Assembly: GCA_000017645.1 (NCBI GenBank)
Contig: CP000781.1
Coordinates: 3,955,501-4,019,500 of the forward strand
Length of the DNA stretch: 64,000 bases
Origin: Xanthobacter autotrophicus Py2
GTDB lineage: Bacteria; Pseudomonadota; Alphaproteobacteria; Rhizobiales; Xanthobacteraceae
Direction of reading: 5' to 3'
A program made the position numbers and the translations under genes. This document shows, one piece after another, positions 55,327 through 64,000 of the stretch. How positions within the stretch are numbered: position 1 is the first letter of the stretch; every line of letters begins with the position of its first letter. The notes below the pieces were generated by a model that made no database searches, was not told where the DNA came from, and saw only the letters and a list, made by a program, of their open reading frames with translations.

Positions 55327-56595
55327 TCAGGCCGTCACTTCATAGGTCTTGGAGACCACCACCTCGCCGTCGCCGCCGCGCTGGCCGATGATGGACCAGG
55401 TGCCCGGCTGGGCGGCGCGGAACGCTACCCGCACTGTGGCCTTTGACGGCACCGGCACGGTGTCGTGCCACCACGGCCGCCAGCCGTCATAGACATTGTC
55501 CAGCAGGCGCACGGGATGACCGGCGATATAGACCGACACCGGCGCGTCGAGGCTGTTCACCAGTGTCAGCACCACGCTCTTGCCGGCCTTCACGGTGCCG
55601 AGGGAGGCTGCCCCCGCGCCCGGCTTGTCGCCGATGGGCAGCTCGATGCGCAGGGCGTCCTTGAGGGGGATCTCGGCCGGCAGGTCGTTGGGCGGCAGCG
55701 GCGCCGGCGCCCCGGTCGGTGGCGTGACGGCGGCGCCCACCGGGGTCACCACCGCCAGCCGGATGGGGTCCTGCGTGGTCTCGATCTCGATGATGGTGGC
55801 GTCGGCGTCGTCCAGCGTCGCCGCCACGTCCACCCGGCCGCCGGGGGCGATCTGGATGCGGCCGTCCTTCAGTTCGAAGGGCTCGGACACGGGCTGGCCG
55901 TCCACCGCGATGGCATAGCTCGCCGGCCCGCGAATCTTCAGGCGCAGGAACAGCGGGGTCGCGTTCACCAGCCGCAGCCGGGCGCGCCCGCCGGCCGGAC
56001 CCTGGAAGGTGGGCGAGATAGCGCCGTTGACCGGAAAGATGGGCACCCCGCTCTCCGGCGGAAACGACTGGATGAACAACAGGTGGTCCGCCGCATAGGC
56101 CGAGGCGCCGGCCTCCTCCACCACCAGCGGGCCGGCAAGGGCGCGGCGGGCGAGGCTAGGCGAGGTCGCATGATACCAGAACGTGCCGGCATCCGTGGCC
56201 ACGAGACTGAGGTTGGCGCTCTTGCCGGGCGCGACCGACGCCAGCGCGGGCGAACCCGCTGGCAGCCGCACGCCCTGCCAGGTCAGGGCGACGTTTTCTT
56301 TCAGGCTGTTGGCGAGGGTGACATTTAGCATGCCGCCCTTCTTCACCCGCAGCACCGGGCCGGGGAGGGCGCCGTTGAATAGGGCGAGCGGCCCCGGTCC
56401 GGCCAGCTCCGGTAGGCTGCCTTCGGCGGCGGTGAGCGTCACCGGGGGGGTGGCCTGCGCGGCGGGGGGCGCCGCCGCCTGCGCAGCGGCCGGCGATTGC
56501 GCGAGCGCCGGCACGAGCGCGCCCGCCGCGCCGGACAGGGAGAGGGCTGCAGCACCCTTGAGGACGGTGCGTCGGGAGGGAATCGGCGTCGTCAC
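55327..56595 (-). CDS. Tat-exported multicopper oxidase-like protein lacking most copper ligands
   Basis: A 422-residue periplasmic protein. The N-terminus has a Tat signal (PSRRTVLKGAAALSLSGAAG, cut near ALAQS). Three cupredoxin-like domains follow. In place of the four copper motifs: HWHG is TWQG (residues 105-108), WYHSH is WYHAT (140-144), HPFHLHG is reduced to AGHPVRL, and the C-terminal HCH-H block is absent (GTWSIIGQRGG, about 398-408). So it is unlikely to bind the trinuclear or type 1 copper and is more like FtsP/SufI, a copper-free relative with a structural role in cell division. Function here is unproven. Convergent with nnr. Confidence 0.82.
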   Translation of the reverse strand: MTTPIPSRRTVLKGAAALSLSGAAGALVPALAQSPAAAQAAAPPAAQATPPVTLTAAEGSLPELAGPGPLALFNGALPGPVLRVKKGGMLNVTLANSLKENVALTWQGVRLPAGSPALASVAPGKSANLSLVATDAGTFWYHATSPSLARRALAGPLVVEEAGASAYAADHLLFIQSFPPESGVPIFPVNGAISPTFQGPAGGRARLRLVNATPLFLRLKIRGPASYAIAVDGQPVSEPFELKDGRIQIAPGGRVDVAATLDDADATIIEIETTQDPIRLAVVTPVGAAVTPPTGAPAPLPPNDLPAEIPLKDALRIELPIGDKPGAGAASLGTVKAGKSVVLTLVNSLDAPVSVYIAGHPVRLLDNVYDGWRPWWHDTVPVPSKATVRVAFRAAQPGTWSIIGQRGGDGEVVVSKTYEVTA

Positions 56596-56681
56596 GCGGC
56601 GTCTCCTGGCAGGGTGCGTGGACCTTCATACGTGGCTGGAAAAAGGGCAAGCGGCTTTCCACCGCTGATTTTCACGGCCTA

Positions 56682-57808
56682 AGCAGGTTCCTGGGGCTTG
56701 CCCAACGGATGATGTTGCGATTCGCTGATGTGGTCGATTCGCAGGTGGGCGTGATGGCGGGCAAGTCGCCGGTGACAGCAGGTGTCGATGAGCGTTTGGC
56801 GCTGGAAGCCCTGGCGGCATCGCGTGAGCGCGGCGAGGCGGACCGGGCGCGGGCGTTGCTGCTGACGCTGGCGGGCTGGACCAGCGCGCGGATCGGGGAG
56901 GCGTTTGGCGTCCGCGAAGACACGGTGCGGCTGTGGCGCAGCGACTATGCGGGCGGTGGTGTTGCTGCGCTGCGGGCGCGGGTGGCGCCGGGTCCAGCCC
57001 CGTTGAAGAGCGAGGCGGCGTTGCGCGTGGCGACGCCCTTGCTGGAGGCGCCGGTGGCGGACCGGCCCAACTGGACCATTGCCCGGCTGCGCACCGAGAT
57101 CGAGGCCCGCGAAGGGGTGCGGATCAGCCGCTCGCAATTGTCCAAGGCGCTGCGAAAAAAAAGTTCCGCTGGCGGCGGCCTCGGCACACGCTGAAGGGAC
57201 GCCAGAAGGCGGACGAGATCGATCGGGTCGGATTGCGCCTACGACTGCGCCAGCAGCAGGCCGCGGCAGGCGACATCGTGCTGCTGTATGGCGACGAGAG
57301 CGAGGCGCTGACCCATCCCTACCTCGCCCGTGCCTGGGCGAAGTCCGGCGCCGACCTGCGGGTGCCGGCGCCGGGTCAGGCCAAGAATGTGGCGATGCTC
57401 GGCTCGCTCAACCATGCCACCCGGGAGCTGATCGTCCAGACCAGCCCGACCAAGCGCAGCAGCGATTTCGTCGCCCACCTCCAGCAACTCGATGAGGCGT
57501 ACGGCCCCAAGCCGGGCCGCGCCGCCAGGCCCGTCGTGCTGGTCGAGGACAACGGACCGATCCACACCAGCAAGCTCTCCCGCGCCGCCCTGGCCGCCCG
57601 CGCCCACTGGCTCACCGTTGAATGGCTGCCGAAATACGCGCCCGAGCTCAACGACATCGAAGCGGTCTGGCGCGACCTCAAGGCGCACCATCTCGCCCAC
57701 CAGACTTTCAAGGATAGCGACGCGCTCGACCACGCCATCCATGCCGCCGTCCACGCCCGCAACCAGCAGCGCAGGCCGCATTCGTTGGCCAGACGGGGAA
57801 TCTCTGCT
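56682..57808 (+). mobile_element. IS630-family insertion sequence
   Basis: About 1127 bp. The ends are imperfect inverted repeats: left AGCAGGTTCC... and right ...TCTCTGCT (outer AGCAG/CTGCT, plus the inner CCAACG/CGTTGG at 56701-56706 and 57784-57789). TA lies directly outside at 56680-56681 and 57809-57810, the IS630 target duplication; the right TA is part of the transposase stop codon. It sits between the cupredoxin gene and the tRNA-Leu region and disrupts no recognisable gene. Confidence 0.85.
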
Positions 57809-57811
57809 TAG
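56709..57811 (+). CDS. IS630-family transposase made by -1 frameshifting
   Basis: Two overlapping frames. The first, from ATG 56709 to 57194, has the helix-turn-helix domain (ALLLTLAGWTSARIGEAFGV, EDTVRLW). The second supplies the DDE catalytic domain to TAG 57811: YGDESEALTHPYLARAWAKSG, VLVEDNGPIHTSKLSRA and YAPELNDIEAVWRDLKAHHLA. They join at an A8G run (57155-57163): slipping back one base there gives ALRKKKFRWRRPRHTLKG without a break. IS630 elements often use such programmed frameshifts, so it need not be a pseudogene. About 367 residues for the fusion. Confidence 0.85.
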
Positions 57812-58181
57812 TCGACAAGCTCGACCGCCGCCGGTCCGGACGATGCGGCGCAACGGCTTGCGGGACGGCGGCGCAAGCCCGGGGGCTACGGCCGGGGCAG
57901 ATGGCGGGGCAGCTGCGCGGTCCATGGGATGGCGCCATTTTGTTGCTGCATGCGCGCGCCGTCATGATATAAGCCGCGACCCGATCCATGCGTGCACAGG
58001 CGTGCGCGTGCGGTCGAACCTCTATGGTGCGCGTCCCGGATCGCGCGTCTCCGATTGGGCGTTTCCGTGATGGAGCGTTTCCGTGACGGAGTGCTTCGGG
58101 GTCTGCCGTCCGGTGCTCCTGATGGCGCACCCGGCAGCGCGCGCCTTGCGGACGTGGCGGTCTCGCGGACGTAGCGGACTC
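57812..58181. other. 370-bp region between the IS element and tRNA-Leu
   Basis: Contains a plausible tRNA promoter (TTGCTG at 57943-57948, TATAAG at 57968-57973; spacer 19 bp, longer than ideal), a short direct repeat (GCGTTTCCGTGAYGGAG at about 58060-58093) and the 17-bp repeats that lead into the tRNA. No protein gene is visible. Confidence 0.5.
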
Positions 58182-58198
58182 GCGGGCGTGGCGGAACT
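58148..58198 (+). repeat. Three 17-bp units, the last being the tRNA-Leu 5' end
   Basis: GCGGACGTGGCGG (58148), GCGGACGTAGCGG (58165) and GCGGGCGTGGCGG (58182) recur at a constant 17-bp period. The third is the 5' end of tRNA-Leu; the first two look like degenerate duplications of it. Confidence 0.7.
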
Positions 58199-58266
58199 GG
58201 TAGACGCGCGGGATTTAGGTTCCCGTGACGCAAGTCGTGGGGGTTCGAAACCCTCCGCCCGCACCA
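58182..58266 (+). tRNA. tRNA-Leu (anticodon UAG)
   Basis: 85 nt including an encoded CCA. Acceptor GCGGGCG pairs with CGCCCGC, discriminator A, then CCA. The D arm GGCGGAACTGGTAGACGC, anticodon stem CGGGA/TCCCG around the loop TTTAGGT (anticodon TAG), a long variable arm and the T arm GGGGGTTCGAAACCCTC are all present, as expected for a class II leucine tRNA. Confidence 0.97.
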
Positions 58267-58418
58267 CGTTTCCGGTTCGCCGGCCGCCGCGGAGGTTCGT
58301 TCGCCGCAAGGCGCGGGACGCACCGTGCGGCCTTTGGCGGGATGCCGGGGGATCTGCGGGGCCGAACCGGTTTTGAATGTTTTCCGCGCCATGCGCGACA
58401 GGATGTGAAGGCAAGACG

Positions 58419-59777
58419 ATGCAGGTGACCGAGACCCAGGCCGATGGCCTCAAGCGCGCGTTCCGTGTGGTGGTGTCTGCCGCCGACCTCGGCGCCAAGG
58501 CCGATGCCAAGCTGGCCGAACTCAAGGGCCAGGTGAAGCTGAACGGCTTCCGCCCCGGCAAGGTCCCCGTGGCGCACCTCAAGCGCGTCTATGGCAAGTC
58601 CGTCATGTCCGAGGTGATCGAGCAGACGGTCAACGAGACCAACGGCAAGATCGTCGAGGAGCACGGCTTCAAGCTGGCGCTCCAGCCCAAGGTCAAGCTG
58701 CCCGAGGAAGATCCCCAGGCCCAGGGCCTGCTGGAAGGCGGCAAGGACCTCGCCTACGACCTCGAGATCGAGATCCTGCCCAAGATCGAGCTGGGCAACT
58801 TCAAGGACATCTCGGTGGAGAAGCTGGTGGTCGAGGTGTCCGACGCGGAGGTCGACGAGACCATCCAGCGCATCGCCGACGCCAACCGCCCCTTCGTCAC
58901 CCGTGAAGGCGGCTACGCCGAGAATGGCGACCGCGTCACCATCGACTTCACCGGCTATGTGGACGGCGAGAAGTTCCCCGGCGGCGAGGGCCAGGACATC
59001 GACGTCCTGCTCGGTTCCAACGGCTTCATCCCCGGCTTCGAGGAGCAGCTGCTCGGCGTCTATGCCGGCGACAACCGCACCCTCAACGTGACCTTCCCCG
59101 AGGCCTACGCCGCCAAGGAACTGGCCGGCAAGGCAGCGACCTTCGAAGTGACTGTGAAGTCGGTGGCCGCCCCCGGCCCGCTCACCCTGGACGACGAGTT
59201 CGCCAAGACCCTCGGCCAGGAAAGCCTGGAGAAGCTCAAGGAGATGGTGCGCGCGCGCATCGCCAGCGAGCACGCCGGCGCCGCCCGCCAGAAGGTGAAG
59301 CGCGCGCTGCTCGACGCCCTCGACACCACCCACCAGTTCGCGGTGCCGGAAGGCCTCGTGGAGCAGGAATTCTTCGGCGTGTGGAGCCGGGTGCAGGAAG
59401 ACCTCGCGGCCCAGAACCGCAGCTTCGCCGACGAGGGCACCACCGAGGAGGAAGCCCGCGCCGATTACCGCAAGATCGCCGAGCGTCGCGTGCGCCTCGG
59501 CCTGGTGCTTGCGGAAATCGGTGAGCGCAACAATATCCAGGTTTCTGAAGACGAGGTGACGCGCGCGGTTGTGGAACGGGCCCGCCAGTTCCCCGGCCAG
59601 GAGCAGCAGGTGTGGGAATATTACCGCCGCACCCCCGAAGCCCTGGCCTCCGTTCGCGCCCCCCTGTTCGAGGAGAAGGTCGTTGATTTCCTCCTGGAGC
59701 TCGCCAACGTGACCGAGAAGACGGTGACGCGGGAAGAGCTCTACAAGGAGGAAGAGGACGACGAGAAGGCGGCCTGA
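58419..59777 (+). CDS. tig: Trigger factor
   Basis: A 452-residue ribosome-associated chaperone and prolyl isomerase. N-terminal ribosome-binding domain with the GFRPGKVP signature; middle FKBP-type domain with [22 protein letters not shown] and [17 protein letters not shown]-terminal helical chaperone domain ending in a charged EEEDDEKAA tail. Start ATG 58419 preceded by GAAGG. First of the tig-clpP-clpX-lon block, a common arrangement. Confidence 0.97.
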   Translation: MQVTETQADGLKRAFRVVVSAADLGAKADAKLAELKGQVKLNGFRPGKVPVAHLKRVYGKSVMSEVIEQTVNETNGKIVEEHGFKLALQPKVKLPEEDPQAQGLLEGGKDLAYDLEIEILPKIELGNFKDISVEKLVVEVSDAEVDETIQRIADANRPFVTREGGYAENGDRVTIDFTGYVDGEKFPGGEGQDIDVLLGSNGFIPGFEEQLLGVYAGDNRTLNVTFPEAYAAKELAGKAATFEVTVKSVAAPGPLTLDDEFAKTLGQESLEKLKEMVRARIASEHAGAARQKVKRALLDALDTTHQFAVPEGLVEQEFFGVWSRVQEDLAAQNRSFADEGTTEEEARADYRKIAERRVRLGLVLAEIGERNNIQVSEDEVTRAVVERARQFPGQEQQVWEYYRRTPEALASVRAPLFEEKVVDFLLELANVTEKTVTREELYKEEEDDEKAA

Positions 59778-59815
59778 GGGCCAAAGTCCGCCTTCGTCCT
59801 GCGACGATATTGCGC

Positions 59816-59837
59816 GGCACGCCCCCCGGGGCGTGCC
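59816..59837 (+). terminator. Hairpin between tig and clpP
   Basis: GGCACGCC, loop CCCCGG, GGCGTGCC; an 8-bp perfect stem 26 bp before the clpP start. No T run; may attenuate or process the tig-clpP transcript. Confidence 0.45.
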
Positions 59838-59862
59838 ATCGCCCGCGCCCCGAGGACTGACG

Positions 59863-60498
59863 ATGCGTGATCCTGTCGATACTTATATGAATTATCTCAT
59901 TCCCATGGTGGTCGAGCAGACCAACCGCGGGGAGCGGTCCTACGACATCTTTTCCCGCCTCCTGAAGGAGCGCATCATCTTCCTGACCGGCCCGGTCGAG
60001 GACGGCATGTCCACCCTCGCGGTGGCGCAGCTGCTGTTCCTGGAAGCGGACAATCCGAAGAAGGAAATCTCGATGTACATCAACTCCCCCGGGGGAGTGG
60101 TGACATCGGGCCTCGCCATCTACGACACCATGCAGTTCATCAAGCCTGCGGTGTCCACGCTCTGCATCGGCCAGGCCGCCTCCATGGGCTCGCTGCTGCT
60201 GACCGCCGGCGAGAAGGATATGCGCTTCGCCCTGCCCAACGCCCGAATCATGGTGCACCAGCCGTCGGGCGGCTTCCAGGGTCAGGTCACGGACATCATG
60301 CTGCACGCCCAGGAGATCCTGAACCTGAAGCGCCGGCTGAATGAAATCTATGTGAAGCACACTGGCCGCTCGATGGACAAGATCGAGGACGCGCTGGAGC
60401 GCGACAACTTCATGACCGCAAAGGCCGCACTGGACTTCGGTCTCATCGATGCCGTGATCGATCAGCGCCCCACCGACGACACCTCCAAGGCGGCGTGA
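59863..60498 (+). CDS. clpP: ATP-dependent Clp protease proteolytic subunit
   Basis: A 211-residue serine protease subunit forming the two-ring 14-mer. [18 protein letters not shown], catalytic Ser107 in [11 protein letters not shown] and His132 in [10 protein letters not shown] are visible, and the Asp follows near the later helix. ATG 59863 preceded by CCGAGGAC gives the usual length. Works with ClpX, encoded 407 bp downstream. Confidence 0.97.
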   Translation: MRDPVDTYMNYLIPMVVEQTNRGERSYDIFSRLLKERIIFLTGPVEDGMSTLAVAQLLFLEADNPKKEISMYINSPGGVVTSGLAIYDTMQFIKPAVSTLCIGQAASMGSLLLTAGEKDMRFALPNARIMVHQPSGGFQGQVTDIMLHAQEILNLKRRLNEIYVKHTGRSMDKIEDALERDNFMTAKAALDFGLIDAVIDQRPTDDTSKAA

Positions 60499-60597
60499 TC
60501 GGGAGCCGCGCGACGGGGGTTCTCGTATTGCCCCCCTTGCGTGCGGTGCAAGATCGCGCTTGCATGTCGTTAAGCCGGCATCGGATGCCGCGTATCC

Positions 60598-60623
60598 GGC
60601 CCTCGCCCCAAAAGGCGGGGGCC
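60598..60623 (+). terminator. Hairpin downstream of clpP
   Basis: GGCCCTCGCC, loop CCAAAA, GGCGGGGGCC (one T-G wobble), 100 bp past the clpP stop. No T run. Confidence 0.4.
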
Positions 60624-60816
60624 GCTGCGTTCAGGGGTCTTCACATTTCGGCAGGACCCCCGGGATCACGATGCGGCCGACGGCGCGATGAAGGCGCGGC
60701 GGGTCCGGATGGTCGTATTCCGGCGCTTCGTCACCTGGGGAATGTCGCTTCCCCGCCTTGATCGTGTCGCCTCGGGGTGATTGGCTCTCATGAACCGATC
60801 ACCGTTTCGGGATTGG

Positions 60817-60847
60817 CTGGAAATTTGCATGGTCCAATCCCCATATG
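60817..60847 (+). promoter_or_regulatory. Possible clpX promoter
   Basis: CTGGAA, 18-bp spacer, CCATATG, about 60 bp before the clpX start. Resembles alphaproteobacterial sigma-32 sites (CTTGAA ... CCATNT) with one mismatch in the -35. Confidence 0.3.
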
Positions 60848-60905
60848 TGACGCTAGCGTGATGGGCGCGTTTCGTGTCCGGATCGGTAGATGGTAGGAGA
60901 CGAAG

Positions 60906-62174
60906 ATGAGCAAGACCGGCGGCAGCGACAGCAAGAACACGCTTTATTGCTCGTTCTGCGGCAAGAGCCAGCACGAGGTCAGGAAGCTCATCGCCGGACC
61001 GACTGTGTTCATCTGCGACGAATGCGTCGAGTTGTGCATGGACATCATCCGGGAAGAGTCGAAGTCCTCTCTGGTGAAGTCGCGGGATGGCATCCCGACC
61101 CCGAAGGAGATCCGCAAGGTCCTCGATGACTATGTCATCGGCCAGGATCACGCGAAGAAGGTCCTCTCCGTTGCGGTGCACAATCACTACAAGCGCCTCA
61201 ACCACGCCACCAAGCACGGCGACGTGGAGCTCGCGAAGTCCAACATCCTGCTGATCGGGCCCACCGGCTCCGGCAAGACGCTGCTCGCGCAGACCCTGGC
61301 GCGCATCCTCGACGTGCCCTTCACCATGGCCGACGCCACCACGCTGACCGAAGCCGGCTACGTGGGTGAGGACGTGGAGAACATCATCCTCAAGCTGCTC
61401 CAGGCTGCCGACTACAATGTCGAGCGGGCGCAGCGCGGCATCGTCTACATCGACGAGATCGACAAGATCAGTCGCAAATCCGACAATCCCTCCATCACCC
61501 GCGACGTGTCGGGCGAGGGTGTGCAGCAGGCGCTGCTGAAGATCATGGAAGGCACGGTGGCCTCGGTGCCTCCCCAGGGCGGCCGCAAGCATCCCCAGCA
61601 GGAATTCCTGCAGGTGGACACCACCAATATCCTGTTCATCTGCGGCGGCGCCTTCGCCGGCCTCGACAAGATCATCTCCTCGCGCTCGAAGGGGTCCACC
61701 TCTATCGGCTTCCAGGCCAAGGTGGCCCCGCCCGAGGATCGCCGCCCCGGCGAGGTGTTCCGCGAGGTGGAGCCCGAGGATCTGCTGAAGTACGGCCTGA
61801 TCCCCGAGTTCATCGGGCGTCTGCCGGTCCTGGCGACGCTGGGTGACCTCGACGAGGAGGCCCTGAAGAAGATCCTCTCCGAGCCGAAGAACGCGCTGGT
61901 GAAGCAGTACCAGCGCCTGTTCGAGATGGAGAATGTGGACCTGACCATCCACGAGGAGGCCCTCGGCGCCATCGCCCGCAAGGCGATCGAGCGCAAGACC
62001 GGCGCCCGTGGCCTCCGGTCCATCATGGAGAGCATCCTCCTCGACACCATGTTCGACCTCCCCGGCCTTGAAGGGGTGGAAGAGGTGGTGATCTCGCGGG
62101 AGGTGGTCGAGCAGAGTGCGCGTCCGCTTTATATTTACGCGGACCGTGTCGGCGACGCCGGCGCCAGTGCGTGA
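60906..62174 (+). CDS. clpX: ATP-dependent Clp protease ATP-binding subunit ClpX
   Basis: A 422-residue AAA+ unfoldase. N-terminal zinc finger with Cys15, Cys18, Cys37 and Cys40; Walker [16 protein letters not shown]; Walker [13 protein letters not shown]; the GYVGEDVE pore loop; sensor and arginine-finger region [14 protein letters not shown]; and the C-terminal [21 protein letters not shown]. It recognises tagged substrates and feeds ClpP. Start ATG 60906 with GGAG five or more bases upstream. Confidence 0.98.
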   Translation: MSKTGGSDSKNTLYCSFCGKSQHEVRKLIAGPTVFICDECVELCMDIIREESKSSLVKSRDGIPTPKEIRKVLDDYVIGQDHAKKVLSVAVHNHYKRLNHATKHGDVELAKSNILLIGPTGSGKTLLAQTLARILDVPFTMADATTLTEAGYVGEDVENIILKLLQAADYNVERAQRGIVYIDEIDKISRKSDNPSITRDVSGEGVQQALLKIMEGTVASVPPQGGRKHPQQEFLQVDTTNILFICGGAFAGLDKIISSRSKGSTSIGFQAKVAPPEDRRPGEVFREVEPEDLLKYGLIPEFIGRLPVLATLGDLDEEALKKILSEPKNALVKQYQRLFEMENVDLTIHEEALGAIARKAIERKTGARGLRSIMESILLDTMFDLPGLEGVEEVVISREVVEQSARPLYIYADRVGDAGASA

Positions 62175-62507
62175 CGGCGTCCGCCCCACAGCCCGCCCCC
62201 GGCCTCGCGGCATGGGGGCAGGCCGGGGCATGGTCCGAAACTCGGGCCAAACAGGGGGGAAGACGGAACGCGCTCCGGCACTGTTCCGCCCTCACCCGAA
62301 CCCGGTAAACGGGGTGCCCTTGAAACGGGCAGGTTGCGTGTCCATTTACTTTTCGACAGTTCCGGTCTCGGGGGTCGGACCTCGTGCCTCCTGCGGTTCA
62401 CGCCGCTTCAGCATTGAAATTCCACGCCCGTCTCCGGCCGCGTGCACGCGCGGCAACGCTCAGTTGTGCGTTTTTCCAGCGCGTGTACTTCTTGAAAGGA
62501 TTGCGTC
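62175..62507. other. 333-bp intergenic region between clpX and lon
   Basis: Contains the sigma-32-type promoter below and GC-rich inverted stretches near 62190-62240 (CCCCGGCC.../GGCCGGGG) that may end clpX transcripts. No gene is visible. Confidence 0.55.
62319..62348 (+). promoter_or_regulatory. Heat-shock (sigma-32) promoter candidate of lon
   Basis: CTTGAA, 17-bp spacer, CCATTTA, 160 bp before the lon start. It fits the alphaproteobacterial RpoH consensus (CTTGAA - 16-18 - CCATNT) closely. lon is a known heat-shock gene. Confidence 0.55.
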
Positions 62508-64000
62508 ATGACGAGCCAGAAGCCGCGCCCGCCGCTCGTTGCCGGGGTGTCCCAGACCTACCCGGTCCTGCCTCTTCGGGACATCGTGGTTTTTCCACAT
62601 ATGATTGTTCCCCTCTTCGTGGGGCGCGAGAAGTCCATCCGCGCCCTCGAAGAGGTCATGCGCGGCGATACCTACATCCTCCTCGCCACCCAGGAGAACG
62701 CCTCGGACGACGATCCCGCCGCCGAAGCCATCTTCTCCGTGGGCACGCTCGCGACCGTCCTGCAGCTGCTGAAGCTGCCCGACGGCACCGTGAAGGTGTT
62801 GGTGGAGGGCGTTAGCCGCGCCCAGGTGACCCGCTACACCGAGCGTACCGATCTCTATGAAGCCGAGGCCATCACCCTCGACGACGAGAGCGGCGACCAG
62901 GTGGAGGCCGAGGCGCTTGCGCGCTCGGTGGTCACCGAGTTCGAGAATTATGTGAAGCTCAACAAGAAGGTGTCGCCGGAGGTGGTGGGCGTCGTCAGCC
63001 AGATCGACGACCACTCCAAGCTCGCCGACACCGTCGCCTCGCACCTCGCCGTGAAGATCCCGGAGAAGCAAGGCGTCCTGGAGATGCTCAAGGTCGCCGA
63101 CCGCCTGGAGAAGGTGCTCGGCCTGATGGAGAGCGAGATCTCCGTCCTGCAGGTGGAAAAGCGCATCCGCACCCGCGTCAAGCGGCAGATGGAGAAGACC
63201 CAGCGCGAGTACTACCTCAACGAGCAGATGAAGGCGATCCAGAAGGAGCTTGGCGACGAGGACGGCAAGGACGACCTGCAGGAGCTGGAAGACCGCATCA
63301 AGCGCACCAAGCTCACCAAGGAAGCCCGCGAAAAGGCCACCCACGAGCTGAAGAAGCTGCGTCAGATGTCGCCCATGTCGGCGGAAGCCACCGTGGTGCG
63401 CAATTACCTGGACTGGCTGCTGTCGATCCCGTGGGGCGTGAAGAGCAAGGTCAAGAAGGACCTGCCCTTCGCCCAGCAGATCCTCGACAGCGACCACTAC
63501 GGCCTCGACAAGGTCAAGGAGCGCATCGTCGAGTATCTCGCCGTGCAGAGCCGCGCCAACAAGCTCACCGGGCCCATCCTGTGCCTCGTCGGCCCCCCCG
63601 GCGTGGGCAAAACCTCGCTCGGCAAGTCCATCGCCAAGGCGACGGGCCGTGAGTTCGTGCGCGTCGCCCTGGGCGGCGTGCGGGACGAGGCGGAGATCCG
63701 CGGTCACCGGCGGACCTACATCGGGTCCATGCCGGGCAAGATTATCCAGTCCATGCGCAAGGCCAAGAAGTCGAACCCGCTCTTCCTGCTGGATGAGATC
63801 GACAAGATGGGCGCCGATTTCCGCGGCGATCCGTCCTCGGCCCTGCTCGAGGTGCTGGATCCGGAGCAGAACCACACCTTCGCCGACCACTATCTGGAGG
63901 TGGACTACGACCTTTCGAACGTCATGTTCGTGACCACGGCGAACACGCTGAACATCCCGCCGGCCCTTCTGGACCGCATGGAGGTGATCCGCATCGCCGG
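62508..64000 (+). CDS. lon: ATP-dependent protease Lon (N-terminal part, cut by the window end)
   Basis: 497 complete codons are visible. The N-terminal LON domain ([22 protein letters not shown]), the coiled-coil linker with [20 protein letters not shown], and the AAA+ module with Walker [18 protein letters not shown] and Walker [14 protein letters not shown] are present, then the start of the sensor region ([21 protein letters not shown]). The serine-lysine protease domain lies beyond the window. ATG 62508 has GAAAGGA upstream. Confidence 0.96.
   Translation, partial: MTSQKPRPPLVAGVSQTYPVLPLRDIVVFPHMIVPLFVGREKSIRALEEVMRGDTYILLATQENASDDDPAAEAIFSVGTLATVLQLLKLPDGTVKVLVEGVSRAQVTRYTERTDLYEAEAITLDDESGDQVEAEALARSVVTEFENYVKLNKKVSPEVVGVVSQIDDHSKLADTVASHLAVKIPEKQGVLEMLKVADRLEKVLGLMESEISVLQVEKRIRTRVKRQMEKTQREYYLNEQMKAIQKELGDEDGKDDLQELEDRIKRTKLTKEAREKATHELKKLRQMSPMSAEATVVRNYLDWLLSIPWGVKSKVKKDLPFAQQILDSDHYGLDKVKERIVEYLAVQSRANKLTGPILCLVGPPGVGKTSLGKSIAKATGREFVRVALGGVRDEAEIRGHRRTYIGSMPGKIIQSMRKAKKSNPLFLLDEIDKMGADFRGDPSSALLEVLDPEQNHTFADHYLEVDYDLSNVMFVTTANTLNIPPALLDRMEVIRIA

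Larger units (their letters stand above)
60499..60905. other. 407-bp intergenic region between clpP and clpX
   Basis: Holds a hairpin after clpP and a promoter candidate 60-90 bp before clpX. Small open frames here show no gene-like features. Confidence 0.55.

Noticed and set aside
57155..57163. Transposase as a broken pseudogene
   Set aside because: The two frames join by a single -1 slip on a classic A run, and both halves and the ends are intact.
58182..58266. tRNA-Leu as an attachment site for an integrated element
   Set aside because: No integrase and no second copy of the tRNA 3' end is seen nearby; only an IS630 element lies upstream.

Overview
The window is high-GC alphaproteobacterial (Hyphomicrobiales) DNA. 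The supporting signs are a glnB-glnA pair, a tig-clpP-clpX-lon block, a DUF2778 protein and a carotenoid operon. A yellow, slime-forming Xanthobacter-like organism would fit the lycopene cyclase/desaturase/synthase/glycosyltransferase operon beside a large exopolysaccharide (EPS) locus; the genus is an inference.

Layout. 1-2.3 kb: end of a membrane protein, an EamA transporter and a ferredoxin-NADP reductase. 2.4-38.9 kb: an EPS locus. It makes nucleotide sugars (a full rfbCBDA operon for dTDP-L-rhamnose and a damaged second rfbC-B-D set; an AGE-family isomerase and ManC for GDP-mannose; Ugd and a UDP-glucuronate 4-epimerase-like enzyme for UDP-GlcA/GalA). It builds and decorates chains (six glycosyltransferases, a further epimerase, two hexapeptide acyltransferases) and moves and polymerises them (Wzx-like flippase, Wzy-like polymerase, Wzc/ExoP-like co-polymerase). 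It also holds three proteins with clan-A glycoside-hydrolase features, one of them a 1798-residue protein with nine near-identical 118-residue repeats, a divergent tenth and an RTX-like C-terminus. No Wza-type export protein or initiating sugar-phosphate transferase is seen.

39-42.5 kb: DUF2778 protein, ArsC-like reductase, small ABM-like protein and a class III CoA-transferase. 42.75-47.6 kb: crtY-crtI-crtB-crtX, each joined to the next by a 4-bp ATGA overlap. 47.6-51.6 kb: pabB-pabC-GNAT on the minus strand and azlCD on the plus strand. 51.8-56.6 kb: glnB-glnA with a sigma-54-like promoter, NAD(P)H-hydrate repair enzyme and a cupredoxin-fold protein that has lost most copper ligands. 56.7-57.8 kb: an IS630-family element with a slippery A8 run. 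58.2 kb: tRNA-Leu(UAG). 58.4-64 kb: tig, clpP, clpX and the start of lon.

Most interesting points: the giant repeat protein; an internally deleted rfbB; a 15-bp motif (TTTCGCATTTTGCAA-like) upstream of four EPS transcription units; two glycosyltransferases that share a position-matched cysteine quartet; and the degenerate multicopper oxidase.
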